Counted from the stretch's first letter, positions 1 through 6,975 are shown. The stretch is 12,480 bases of DNA from Fidelibacterota bacterium UBA2980 (GCA_002348725.1 DEAO01000031.1:1-12480), one strand, 5' to 3'. The notes: generated by a model from the letters alone, not told the origin. Program-made: numbers and translations.

Positions 1-174
1 ACAGATTGCTAATTCATTATTGATATTATCTAGAGTTGTAATAAGATCTTTCGCAGTGCTTGTATCAGAATGTATAATAAAATATGCAATGCGTTCTGCA
101 CCCTTTCTTCCAACGCCAGGGAGCTTTGTTAAAGCATCAATCAATTCTTCAATATATGATTGGATACTAGCCAT
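1..174 (-). CDS. recR: Recombination protein RecR, N-terminal part (cut by window edge)
   Basis: The first 58 residues of RecR are present; the rest lies beyond base 1. RecR acts with RecO and RecF in the cytoplasm to load RecA at single-strand gaps and breaks. The N-terminus reads as the family's helix-hairpin-helix: LIDALTKLPGVG at residues 11-22, then RKGAERIAYFII at 23-34, matching the usual LPGVGxKxAxRxAxxLL pattern. The last visible residue, Cys58, sits where the first cysteine of the C4 zinc finger is expected. The ATG shares its A with the TAA stop of ybaB (TAATG), so translation is probably coupled; CAGG seven bases upstream is only a weak ribosome site. The order dnaX-ybaB-recR is conserved across many bacteria and supports the call. 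The Toprim domain cannot be seen in this window. Confidence 0.93.
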   Translation of the reverse strand, partial: MASIQSYIEELIDALTKLPGVGRKGAERIAYFIIHSDTSTAKDLITTLDNINNELAIC

Positions 175-488
175 TATAGACCTGGCAACATATCACTTAA
201 ACCACCAGTAACAGACTTTAATTTTTTTGCTGCTGTATCTTTTGCTTTTGTTAGTGCATCGTTTGTAGCAACTTTGATTGCATTATCAATCACTTCTTTA
301 TTGCTACTAAGAAGCGTTTCATCAAGCAAAACTTCAGTAACTTTCATATCTGCTGTCATTTTTACAACACATCCACCATTTGAAGCAGAACCTTCTACTT
401 CAATCTGTTCTAACTCTTTTTTGACTTTATCCATTTGAGATTTCATATTTTGTGCTTGTTTCAGCATCTCTTTCATATTCCCAAACAT
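174..488 (-). CDS. ybaB: YbaB/EbfC family nucleoid-associated protein
   Basis: A 104-residue protein of normal family length. YbaB/EbfC proteins form small dimers that bind DNA and associate with the nucleoid; their exact role is still loosely defined. The start MFGNMKEMLKQAQNMKSQM is the typical amphipathic N-terminal helix, followed by KVKKELEQIEVEG and a beta region with the common G-x-V-x-x-x-x-x-x-x-M-K-V pattern (GGCVVKMTADMKVTEV, residues 38-53). The C-terminus is a lysine- and alanine-rich helix ending LSDMLPGL. The ATG overlaps the dnaX stop as TAATG, and AAGG lies about 11 bases upstream inside dnaX. It sits between dnaX and recR, the standard place for this gene. Nothing in it looks damaged or transferred. 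Confidence 0.95.
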   Translation of the reverse strand: MFGNMKEMLKQAQNMKSQMDKVKKELEQIEVEGSASNGGCVVKMTADMKVTEVLLDETLLSSNKEVIDNAIKVATNDALTKAKDTAAKKLKSVTGGLSDMLPGL

Positions 489-2038
489 TACATTGTATCC
501 TTTCCTTCAAATAATTCCATCACATCATTCTGATCAACGGAATTTGAATTTTGTTCATCATCAATTTTTTCTACGTTCGTATCCACAGTAATCTTTACAG
601 AAAGTGAAATATTTAGTGTTTTGTTAATACATTCTTCGACAAAATCTAAATTATCATTCATTAATTGTTGGTTAAATTCATTGCTGTCATATGAAATCAA
701 CTCAAGCGTATTACCTTTAACTCCTTTGACAATACATTCGCTTAATAAAGCATGAACGGACCCTCTTTCGCTTCCAATTGCTTCTAAAACCTTTTTCCAA
801 TCCTTTTTTATATCACCAACTGTTTCAACAGCTTCTTTTTCTTCTTTTTTCTTATCTTTTTTTGTAGCTATTTTTTTAGGTTTTTCTTCAATTTTTTCCT
901 CTTTTACTACAATATCTGAATCTAGAAATCTTTCAATATCTATACTCTTATCAAATTGTAGAAATTTCATTAATGTCATTTCAAAAATTAAAGCTTGATC
1001 ACTAAAACGTTTGATTGAGGCATACATTTCTGACAAATTATTTGACATACGAACAAGATCTTTTAATGACCAATCATAATTATTCTTTTTATAAAGTTTT
1101 TTCATTTCTGGAGATACGCCAATTAAATCTAATCCATTTTTGTAATGCATTAATGTTAAGTTGCGAATATGCCCAATCAACCCTCTAATCAAATCTTCAA
1201 TAATGTATCCGTTTTCTTTAATATGTTGAATACTTTCAATTAACTTCTCTCCATCTTTTTCATGTAAAGCATTAGTGATATCAAAATAAACCTCTGTTGG
1301 AATTATCCCTAAAATATCAACAACAATATCATTGGTGATTTTTTTATCACTAAAAACTAAAATTTGATCCAAAAATCCTAAAGCATCTCTCATGCTTCCA
1401 TCTGATTTAGCAGCAATTAACCCTAATGAAGATTCATCAATTTTGACTGATTCTGCTTTTAAAATTTCTTGTAATCTTGCTTTAACAACTTCATTGGTTA
1501 TAGGTAAGAAGTCAAACCTTTGACAGCGAGAAATGATTGTCTGTGGTACTTTGTGTACATCTGTAGTTGCCATTACAAATTTTACATGAGACGGTGGCTC
1601 TTCAAGTGTTTTTAGCAAAGCGTTAAAGGCTTGTGTTGTTAACATATGAACTTCATCAATAATCACTACTTTAAACTTGCCTTCTAATGGTGCAAATTTG
1701 ATATTTTCTCGCAATTCTCTTATTTCATCAATTCCACGATTTGATGCACCATCTATCTCAATAACATCCATAGATCTACCTTCTATAATCTGCTGAATTA
1801 CATCTGATTCGATATCATAATTCGTAGAAGGTTCTTCAGAGCCATTTAAACACATTGCAAGCAATCTTGCTGTTGTGGTCTTTCCAACGCCTCTAGGACC
1901 AGCAAACAAGAAAGCTTGTGCAATGCGATTTTTTTCAAATGACTTAACTAAAGTTTTTGCAATATGGTCTTGCCCCACCATATCTTCAAAGCGTTTAGGT
2001 CGCCATTTTAATGCTAAAATTTGGTAATTCTTACTCAA
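488..2038 (-). CDS. dnaX: DNA polymerase III subunit gamma/tau
   Basis: A 516-residue clamp-loader ATPase, part of the replicative polymerase holoenzyme. The AAA+ core is intact: KWRPKRFEDMVGQDHI at 11-26, Walker A GPRGVGKTT at 47-55, Walker B VIIDEVHML at 125-133, sensor 1 TTD at 158-160, the SRC arginine finger at 170-172 and sensor 2 GSMRDAL at 214-220. Domain III follows to about residue 370, then a lysine/glutamate-rich linker (378-402) and a C-terminal tau-type domain. The start is TTG: a TAG four codons upstream rules out an earlier start, and the next ATG would remove the conserved N-terminus. It overlaps the lipoprotein stop by 8 nt. Two oddities are seen. All four zinc-module cysteines are replaced (region 63-88), and an A7 heptamer at codons 392-394 could direct a -1 shift. 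Length is within the range for non-proteobacterial DnaX. Confidence 0.97.
   Translation of the reverse strand: MSKNYQILALKWRPKRFEDMVGQDHIAKTLVKSFEKNRIAQAFLFAGPRGVGKTTTARLLAMCLNGSEEPSTNYDIESDVIQQIIEGRSMDVIEIDGASNRGIDEIRELRENIKFAPLEGKFKVVIIDEVHMLTTQAFNALLKTLEEPPSHVKFVMATTDVHKVPQTIISRCQRFDFLPITNEVVKARLQEILKAESVKIDESSLGLIAAKSDGSMRDALGFLDQILVFSDKKITNDIVVDILGIIPTEVYFDITNALHEKDGEKLIESIQHIKENGYIIEDLIRGLIGHIRNLTLMHYKNGLDLIGVSPEMKKLYKKNNYDWSLKDLVRMSNNLSEMYASIKRFSDQALIFEMTLMKFLQFDKSIDIERFLDSDIVVKEEKIEEKPKKIATKKDKKKEEKEAVETVGDIKKDWKKVLEAIGSERGSVHALLSECIVKGVKGNTLELISYDSNEFNQQLMNDNLDFVEECINKTLNISLSVKITVDTNVEKIDDEQNSNSVDQNDVMELFEGKDTM
857..863 (-). other. Candidate -1 slippery heptamer in dnaX
   Basis: On the coding strand seven A's are read as A AAA AAA (third base of Thr392, then Lys393 and Lys394). 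This fits the X XXY YYZ form used for -1 frameshifting. After a one-base slip the next codons are AGA and TAA, so the product would stop at 395 residues, just past domain III. E. coli dnaX makes gamma in the same way at A AAA AAG, also with a stop straight after the slip. No Shine-Dalgarno-like stimulator lies at the usual 10-base distance. The only nearby hairpin (about 6 bp, 818-833) starts some 23 bases downstream, which is too far. A lysine-rich linker in an AT-rich genome gives A runs by chance, so this is a candidate only. Confidence 0.4.
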
Positions 2039-3530
2039 CTTCTTTTTCTAACTGAGCCTTTAAACTATCAGCTTTGACAGTGCTCGCATTTAGTCCCATG
2101 CTAGCTGATTGGTTAAAATATTTTAACGCTGACTCGTCATCTCCGATAGCAAGATAATAATCACCCATTGAATCATATGGGTTTGCCATATTTGATGCTA
2201 GCCTAATCTGTGATTGCAATGCATTCCCAGCATTATCAAGATCATCTTTATCCATATAAGCATACCCTAACATATTGTAAGCAGGAGTCATATCAGGATC
2301 TTTTGCAAGTAATGCATTTGCTTTTTCAATTACTGCATCAGATCCAATTGAAGCCATTGTAGCAAAAATAGTTTCAAATGCTAACATTGAATCATCTGGA
2401 TATTTAACAGATAGCGCTTCAACTGTTTTATTGAAAACATCATTAGTCCCATCTGCAACGCTTGCAGCTAAGGCGTTAATTAAAGATGCTTCATCTTCTG
2501 TTGCATTTAAAGACATGCTTACTGCAATATCAAGGTCATCTCTAAGATCTTCTTCATTTCCTAAAAATGCACTTGTTCTAGCTCTCATTCCATATGCTAA
2601 CGCAAAATTTGGATCCAGCTCAATTGCTTCGCTAAACTTTTCATACGCTCTGTCCCAATCAATATTGTATAAATACCATCCACCAACATTAAATGCATTT
2701 TTTGCATCTTGATTTTCTGTAGAAGAAGGCATAACCATTGCTTCTCCATTAGCCCATTTTGCTTGTCTAATAGTTCTTGCAACATTCATTGGTCCCCACA
2801 AGTAATCAGGATTTGCATCCACAGCTTGTTGATAGTAGTCTAAGGCGCTATCAAAATCGCCTTTCATCAAGTGGTACTCACCCATTGAATCTAATGCATT
2901 CGCAAAACCATCTTTACCGCGTTCTGCACGCATATATCTTCGTAAATGACCAGCTGCTTTGTCAAACTCTTCAGATCCTGGTTCTTCTCTATTCATATAG
3001 GTATATGCAAGCAAGTTAGATAGAAATCCGGTTGATCCTGGTGAAGCATTAAATGCTTCTTCAAGCACTGTTCTTGCTTCATCTACTTTGTCATCACCTA
3101 ATAAACTTCTTGCAACACCATTTGCTAAATATGGATCATTCGGATATTTTTTATATAGACTTTGATAGCTATCAAATCTACCACCTTCACCTTTGGTCCA
3201 ATTAACCGCATCTTGTGCCAATGTTTTTTCAGGATGACCTGACTTGGATAGCTCTAATGCTTTGTTATAGAAATGTCTTCTTTGTACTCTATCATTTTCA
3301 ACATGTCCTCTATTTAGATAACACGAAACACAATTTGGATCTTTTGCAATTCCTTCATCAAATTTATCTCTAGCTAAATCCCACATCACGTTATGCGCAA
3401 GATATAAGCCTTCTTCAACTTCACTGGCTGCATCTCCTGTTTGTCTTGGCATCATTCCATCAGAAGTACCGCAACTAACAGCAAACATGATTAACGCTAT
3501 TAAAAATGAAAATAATGTATATTTTTTCAT
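2031..3530 (-). CDS. TPR-repeat lipoprotein
   Basis: A 499-residue exported protein of unknown function. It begins with a Lys-Lys signal peptide and hydrophobic core; the lipobox AVSC places the lipidated cysteine at residue 20, so it is probably anchored in a membrane facing the periplasm. The rest is mostly helical with recognisable TPR units, for example near 52-75 (ARDKFDEGIAKDPNCVSCYL), 215-250, 293-318 and a C-terminal unit with MGDYYLAIGDDESALKYF. These repeats usually form a superhelical scaffold for protein contacts. A CxxC pair (Cys67, Cys70) lies in the first repeat; whether it is redox active cannot be told. GGGAG lies just upstream of the ATG, and an AT-rich 59-nt gap separates it from yaaA. 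The 3' end overlaps dnaX by 8 nt. The family cannot be named more closely from sequence alone. Confidence 0.9.
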   Translation of the reverse strand: MKKYTLFSFLIALIMFAVSCGTSDGMMPRQTGDAASEVEEGLYLAHNVMWDLARDKFDEGIAKDPNCVSCYLNRGHVENDRVQRRHFYNKALELSKSGHPEKTLAQDAVNWTKGEGGRFDSYQSLYKKYPNDPYLANGVARSLLGDDKVDEARTVLEEAFNASPGSTGFLSNLLAYTYMNREEPGSEEFDKAAGHLRRYMRAERGKDGFANALDSMGEYHLMKGDFDSALDYYQQAVDANPDYLWGPMNVARTIRQAKWANGEAMVMPSSTENQDAKNAFNVGGWYLYNIDWDRAYEKFSEAIELDPNFALAYGMRARTSAFLGNEEDLRDDLDIAVSMSLNATEDEASLINALAASVADGTNDVFNKTVEALSVKYPDDSMLAFETIFATMASIGSDAVIEKANALLAKDPDMTPAYNMLGYAYMDKDDLDNAGNALQSQIRLASNMANPYDSMGDYYLAIGDDESALKYFNQSASMGLNASTVKADSLKAQLEKEVE

Positions 3531-3589
3531 GATTTTTCTCCCATTTTTTATTTAAATCTTATCTATAATATATTAGAATTAAATTAGAT

Positions 3590-4354
3590 TTACCTTGTAA
3601 ATACAAAAGTATTATCTTCCGATAACTTAGAATCAAATTTATAGTCTTCATAATTAAAATCTTTAATATCGTTTAATTTATCTATTTTATTTTTCATGAT
3701 ATATTGAGTCATTAATCCTCGAGCTTTTTTTGCATTAAACGATATAAATTTAAGTTCACCATCGCGATATTCTTTAAAAACGATAGATAAAATATCTCCA
3801 TTTAATTTAGATAAATCAATTGCAGAAAAATATTCAATAGATGCACAATTAATAATCACTGGAGAAGAATGTTTTTTTAATGTTTTATTCAAGCTTTTTG
3901 TTATTGATTCTTTCCAGAATGCATACAAATCTTTTCCTTTTGGATTTTGAAAACCAACTCCCATTTCTAGTCGATAAGGCTGAATTAAATCAAGTGGTTT
4001 TAAAATGCCATACAAACCTGATAAAATACGAAGATGGTCTTGTGCAAAAGTAAAATCTTTATCAGAAAAAGTATCTGCTTTTAATCCAGAATATACTCCT
4101 CCATCAAAAGCCAACACTGCTTGTTTTGCATTTTCTTGATTAAACGGAAGTGCCCAACGATCAAATCTTTCTCTATTAAGTTTTGCTAGCTTATCGCTAA
4201 TATCCATTAAATCTTTTAAATCATTTTCAGTAAGATTTTTTGCTTCGTTTGCTAATGTTTCAGCGCTTTTAATAAACTCACATTGCGTATAATGATCAAT
4301 GATATCTTGAGAATCAAGATTCAATTTCTTTGATGGAGACAATAAAGTAATCAT
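3590..4354 (-). CDS. yaaA: YaaA family (UPF0246) peroxide-stress protein
   Basis: 254 residues, close to the E. coli YaaA length. E. coli YaaA is induced through OxyR and lowers free intracellular iron during hydrogen peroxide stress; it also binds DNA. Family blocks are clear: the start MITLLSPSKKL, ISDKLAKLNRERF around 52-64, LAFDGGVYSGL at 81-91, FAQDHLRILSGLYG at 103-116, LIQPYRLEMG at 123-132, INCASIEYF at 168-176 and AKKARGLM at 208-215. AGGAG lies five bases before the ATG, and the ATG overlaps the thioesterase stop (ATGA), so the two are probably translated together. It is the last gene of the dehydrogenase-thioesterase-yaaA group. Whether this copy is peroxide-controlled cannot be seen; no OxyR-like site was recognised. 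Confidence 0.95.
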   Translation of the reverse strand: MITLLSPSKKLNLDSQDIIDHYTQCEFIKSAETLANEAKNLTENDLKDLMDISDKLAKLNRERFDRWALPFNQENAKQAVLAFDGGVYSGLKADTFSDKDFTFAQDHLRILSGLYGILKPLDLIQPYRLEMGVGFQNPKGKDLYAFWKESITKSLNKTLKKHSSPVIINCASIEYFSAIDLSKLNGDILSIVFKEYRDGELKFISFNAKKARGLMTQYIMKNKIDKLNDIKDFNYEDYKFDSKLSEDNTFVFTR

Positions 4355-4788
4355 TCTATCTCCTGTAAATTTTCTTTAACTATATCATCTACCGGAATTG
4401 ACTTTTGTTCTTTAAAATTAAACATCACAAATGTGTGGATACTTTGAAAAACAGGAGTATCTTCTCCTTTTAAAAATAAAGCTTCATGTACATCATAACT
4501 TTTTGTGCCAACCCTAGTGATACGAAAACCAACATCAAATTTAGCAGGATGATGTGATTGTTCTATATATGTGACCTGCATTGAAGCCAATAAACCTGCG
4601 CTTGTGCTATCAAAATCCAAAGGGAGTTTTTCTTCTCCATACATATGTATTAAAAAGTCTTTATGTGCTGTTTCTAAAATGCTTAAATAAATTGTATGAT
4701 TGATATGTCCTAATGTATCTGAATCTCTCCATCTTGTTGATGCAGTGGTAAAAAAATCATACTCTGATCGTGATAAAATTTTTTGCAT
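4351..4788 (-). CDS. Acyl-CoA thioesterase, 4HBT/YbgC-type hotdog fold
   Basis: 145 residues, the normal size of a single-hotdog thioesterase of the 4-hydroxybenzoyl-CoA thioesterase/YbgC/FadM group. These cytoplasmic enzymes hydrolyse acyl-CoA or acyl-ACP thioesters and act as dimers of dimers. The active-site block is visible at 18-34 (TRWRDSDTLGHINHTIY), with Asp22 or Asp24 in the position of the catalytic aspartate and the G-H-x-N-x-x-Y signature behind it; ILETAHKDFL (37-46) is the start of the central helix. A later strand reads VGFRITRVGTKSYDV, also typical. AAGGAG lies 11 bases upstream of the ATG. The gene shares one base with the dehydrogenase stop (TAATG) and four with yaaA. The substrate cannot be assigned. 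Confidence 0.88.
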   Translation of the reverse strand: MQKILSRSEYDFFTTASTRWRDSDTLGHINHTIYLSILETAHKDFLIHMYGEEKLPLDFDSTSAGLLASMQVTYIEQSHHPAKFDVGFRITRVGTKSYDVHEALFLKGEDTPVFQSIHTFVMFNFKEQKSIPVDDIVKENLQEIE

Positions 4789-5627
4789 TATAACAGCTGC
4801 TCCTTATATGATTGACATATATCCCATATTTTTATCCAATGGTCTTTATTGTAAGATACTTTAGATGATTTGATTTCTTTGCATTTAAAAAAATATTTTC
4901 CAGTTATATTCTCTACTTCATCTGATGTAGAAAGATATATACTTGAATCTGCGCCATCTTGAACTGTTCTAGCAAATATCCTTGACCCAAATTTAACAAT
5001 TTTCTTTATAACATTCCCTTCATTGCCTCCAATGTTTGTATCAACAAATCCCGGGTGCAGACAATTAGCTGTTACTTTATCTTGCATCTCTGCTAAGCGA
5101 TAAGTAAACATAATATTCATCAATTTAGAAATACAGTAGGATTTCCACCATGAATGCCCTTTTTCTGAATTAATATTATCAAAATCAATAGACGCACCAA
5201 TATGGGCATTTGAAGCTACGTTCACCACGCGAGATCCATGAGATTCTGATAACATATCCATTAGATTTGTTGTCAAAACAAAATAATTCATTTGATTGGT
5301 AGCAAATGTTTTTTCTAATCCTTCATCTGTAATAATTTTATATCTATTTGCCCCACCTGCATTATTTAACAAAACATTTAAGTGAGAATACTTTTGTTTG
5401 ATTTGATTAGAAAGCTTATGAATCTCTTTAACTAAACTTAAATCTGCTTGAAAAAAATCTATTTTATCATTTCCAGTATGAGAAATAATTGATTCGATTG
5501 CTGTTTTTGCTTTATCTGGGTTTCTACCAACAAGACCAACGCGATATCCTTGAGATGCAATTGTTTTTGCAGCAGCTAATCCGATTCCATCAGTAGCTCC
5601 AGTGATAATTATATTTTTTTCATTCAT
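4788..5627 (-). CDS. Short-chain dehydrogenase/reductase, retinol-dehydrogenase-like
   Basis: 279 residues with the classical SDR plan. The Rossmann motif is TGATDGIG at 9-16, NNAG at 88-91, the catalytic serine is probably Ser139 (VASNAH) and the YxxxK pair is Tyr164/Lys168 (YCISK), with Asn111 upstream completing the tetrad. An arginine after strand 2 (GLVGRNPDK) suggests NADP(H). HPGFVDTN at 191-198 is the usual P-G cofactor contact. The overall layout (DFFQADLSLVKEIH, TNHLG-like region, WWKSYCISK) resembles the retinol dehydrogenase/WWOX branch of SDRs, which reduce or oxidise lipophilic ketones and alcohols; the real substrate is unknown. AAAGAG precedes the ATG. It heads the group with the thioesterase and yaaA and is transcribed away from the 5-alpha-reductase-like gene. 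Confidence 0.9.
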   Translation of the reverse strand: MNEKNIIITGATDGIGLAAAKTIASQGYRVGLVGRNPDKAKTAIESIISHTGNDKIDFFQADLSLVKEIHKLSNQIKQKYSHLNVLLNNAGGANRYKIITDEGLEKTFATNQMNYFVLTTNLMDMLSESHGSRVVNVASNAHIGASIDFDNINSEKGHSWWKSYCISKLMNIMFTYRLAEMQDKVTANCLHPGFVDTNIGGNEGNVIKKIVKFGSRIFARTVQDGADSSIYLSTSDEVENITGKYFFKCKEIKSSKVSYNKDHWIKIWDICQSYKEQLL

Positions 5628-5671
5628 AAACGCTCTTTGAACGAACTAATATTAATTATAAATTGAACCCG
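5628..5671. promoter_or_regulatory. Divergent intergenic region with weak promoter-like sequence
   Basis: Only 44 bases separate two divergent starts, so both promoters must lie here or reach into the coding regions. Reading toward the dehydrogenase, TATAAT is present at 5660-5655, about 28 bases before its ATG; no good -35 box was found at 16-18 bases. Toward the reductase the stretch is only AT-rich. No clear operator or inverted repeat was seen. Confidence 0.3.
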
Positions 5672-6418
5672 ATGTTACAAATTTATGAAGCAATTTTAAT
5701 GCCTTGGGTTATATTGGGTTGCATTACTTTCTTAGTTTTGTTAAAAATTCCTGCCCCTTATGGGAAATTTACCAAAACAAGTTGGGGACCAATGATTCCT
5801 AGTCAATTAGGATGGTTTGTAATGGAAATTATTTCTCCAGCTATGTTTGCCTATTTCTTCCTTATTGGAGATACAGATAAAAATTGGGTTATGTGGGTGT
5901 TTTTTATATGTTGGGTAGGTCATTATACCAATCGAAGCATTATCTATCCTTTAAGACAGAAAAATCCAGCAAAAATGCCTCTTTCTATTGCATTGTTTGC
6001 ATTCTTATTCAATATTGTCAATGGATTTGTAAACGGCTATTTTTTAGGTTCTATACAATCCTATACAATGGATTATCTTAGTAATTGGAATTTTATTTTA
6101 GGAGTTATTTTATTTCTTATAGGAATGAGGATCAATATGCAGTCAGATACAATCCTTCTAAGCCTACGATCAAAAAACAAAGGATATCAAATTCCAAAGG
6201 GAGGATTTTTCAAATATATATCTTATCCAAATTATTTTGGAGAAATTTTAGAATGGACTGCATTTGCATTAATGACATGGTCTTGGGCAGGATTCTCTTT
6301 TATGATATGGACAATGGCTAACTTAGTTCCAAGAGCAATTAAAGGACATGAATGGTATCATCAACAGTTTGATGATTATCCAAAAGATAGAAAAGCTATT
6401 TTTCCTTTCTTTTTGTAG
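5672..6418 (+). CDS. Steroid 5-alpha-reductase (SRD5A1/2-like) family membrane enzyme
   Basis: 248 residues with about six or seven hydrophobic segments, near the 254-259 residues of human SRD5A2/SRD5A1. The family reduces a carbon-carbon double bond next to a ketone using NADPH inside a membrane bundle. Conserved landmarks (numbered from this ATG) are WFVME (48-52, Glu52 matching the catalytic Glu57 of SRD5A2), HYTNRSIIYPL (84-94, Tyr matching Tyr91), PNYFGEILEW (186-195) and a C-terminal block with RAIKGHEWYH (221-230) and DDYPKDRKAIFPF (234-246). This C-terminus is strikingly like the animal enzymes. An in-frame TTG at 5663 would add three residues; the ATG is preferred, though neither has a clear ribosome site. 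The natural substrate is unknown; a steroid, hopanoid-like or other lipid enone is possible. The stop overlaps the end of tadA. Confidence 0.88.
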   Translation: MLQIYEAILMPWVILGCITFLVLLKIPAPYGKFTKTSWGPMIPSQLGWFVMEIISPAMFAYFFLIGDTDKNWVMWVFFICWVGHYTNRSIIYPLRQKNPAKMPLSIALFAFLFNIVNGFVNGYFLGSIQSYTMDYLSNWNFILGVILFLIGMRINMQSDTILLSLRSKNKGYQIPKGGFFKYISYPNYFGEILEWTAFALMTWSWAGFSFMIWTMANLVPRAIKGHEWYHQQFDDYPKDRKAIFPFFL

Positions 6419-6878
6419 AAAAATACTCTTGAATTAATGATAAAGATTTATCCTCAAGTATCCCTCCTTTTACTACGGAAGGCATGGTAGCATTTGGATT
6501 TCCACAGATTTCAAATTTAGAACCACAAGCACCTAATTCTTCATCATAGCATCCAAAATATAACTTTTCAATACGACTATTCACAATAGCACCAGCACAC
6601 ATTGAACAAGGTTCTTTTGTAACATAAATTGCACATTCATTTAAACGCCAAGTATCTAATGTGGAAGAAGCTGCAGTAATAGCTATCATTTCAGCATGAG
6701 CGGTAGCATCATTAAGAGATTCACATTGGTTATATCCTTGTCCAATAATTTTATTATCGTAAACAATAATACATCCCACTGGGACTTCATCAGTATCAAA
6801 AGCTCGTACTGCAAGTTTTAGTGCACGATCCATCCATTGTTCATGGGAGATTGTGTTTATTTGAACATCTGTAGACAC
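6396..6878 (-). CDS. tadA: tRNA-specific adenosine deaminase
   Basis: TadA converts A34 to inosine in tRNA-Arg(ACG). The deaminase core is clear (numbered from the GTG at 6878, 160 residues): EVPVGCIIV at 31-39, zinc and catalytic motif HAE with His61 and Glu63, and PCSMC with zinc ligands Cys91 and Cys94. SHEQWM at 11-16 lines up with the same place in E. coli TadA, so translation must begin upstream of it. In frame only two starts do this: GTG at 6878, three bases after the tRNA-Arg 3' end, and an ATG at 6908 inside the tRNA, which is rejected. An ATG at 6833 would lose the SHEQW segment. No Shine-Dalgarno sequence precedes the GTG. The 3' end overlaps the plus-strand reductase by 23 nt. 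Confidence 0.92.
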   Translation of the reverse strand: MSTDVQINTISHEQWMDRALKLAVRAFDTDEVPVGCIIVYDNKIIGQGYNQCESLNDATAHAEMIAITAASSTLDTWRLNECAIYVTKEPCSMCAGAIVNSRIEKLYFGCYDEELGACGSKFEICGNPNATMPSVVKGGILEDKSLSLIQEYFSTKRKEK

Positions 6879-6881
6879 GAG

Positions 6882-6955
6882 TACGCCCGGAAGGACTTGA
6901 ACCCACAACCTTCTGGTCCGTAGCCAGACGCTCTATCCAATTGAGCTACGGGCGC
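6882..6955 (-). tRNA. tRNA-Arg(ACG)
   Basis: A 74-nt cloverleaf on the minus strand. The acceptor stem GCGCCCG pairs with CGGGCGT, leaving a G1-U72 wobble at the end. The D arm uses GCTC/GAGC, the anticodon stem TCTGG/CCAGA encloses CTACGGA, and the anticodon ACG lies at 6921-6919. The T loop is TTCAAGT with a U-U mismatch in its stem. The discriminator is A at 6882 and the CCA is not encoded (CTC follows). ACG requires A34-to-I editing to read CGU, CGC and CGA, and the editing gene tadA begins three bases downstream. The 5' end lies 20 nt after the upstream lipoprotein stop, so it may be cut from a longer transcript. Confidence 0.96.
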
Positions 6956-6975
6956 ATATGTAAAACGGAAAGAAC

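Noticed and set aside
818..833. Hairpin AGCTGT-TGAA-ACAGTT as frameshift stimulator in dnaX
   Set aside because: It begins about 23 bases after the slippery site, well beyond the usual 5-9, and is weak.
3531..3589. Terminator or promoter in the gap between yaaA and the TPR lipoprotein
   Set aside because: The gap is AT-rich with a short TAATATATTA palindrome but no GC-rich stem with a T run and no paired -35/-10 boxes I could defend.
5663..5671. TTG start three codons before the reductase ATG
   Set aside because: No ribosome site supports it and the extra residues add nothing to family similarity; kept only as an alternative.
6879..6908. ATG start for tadA inside the tRNA-Arg gene
   Set aside because: It would translate the T arm and acceptor stem; the added residues do not match TadA, whose similarity begins at SHEQW.
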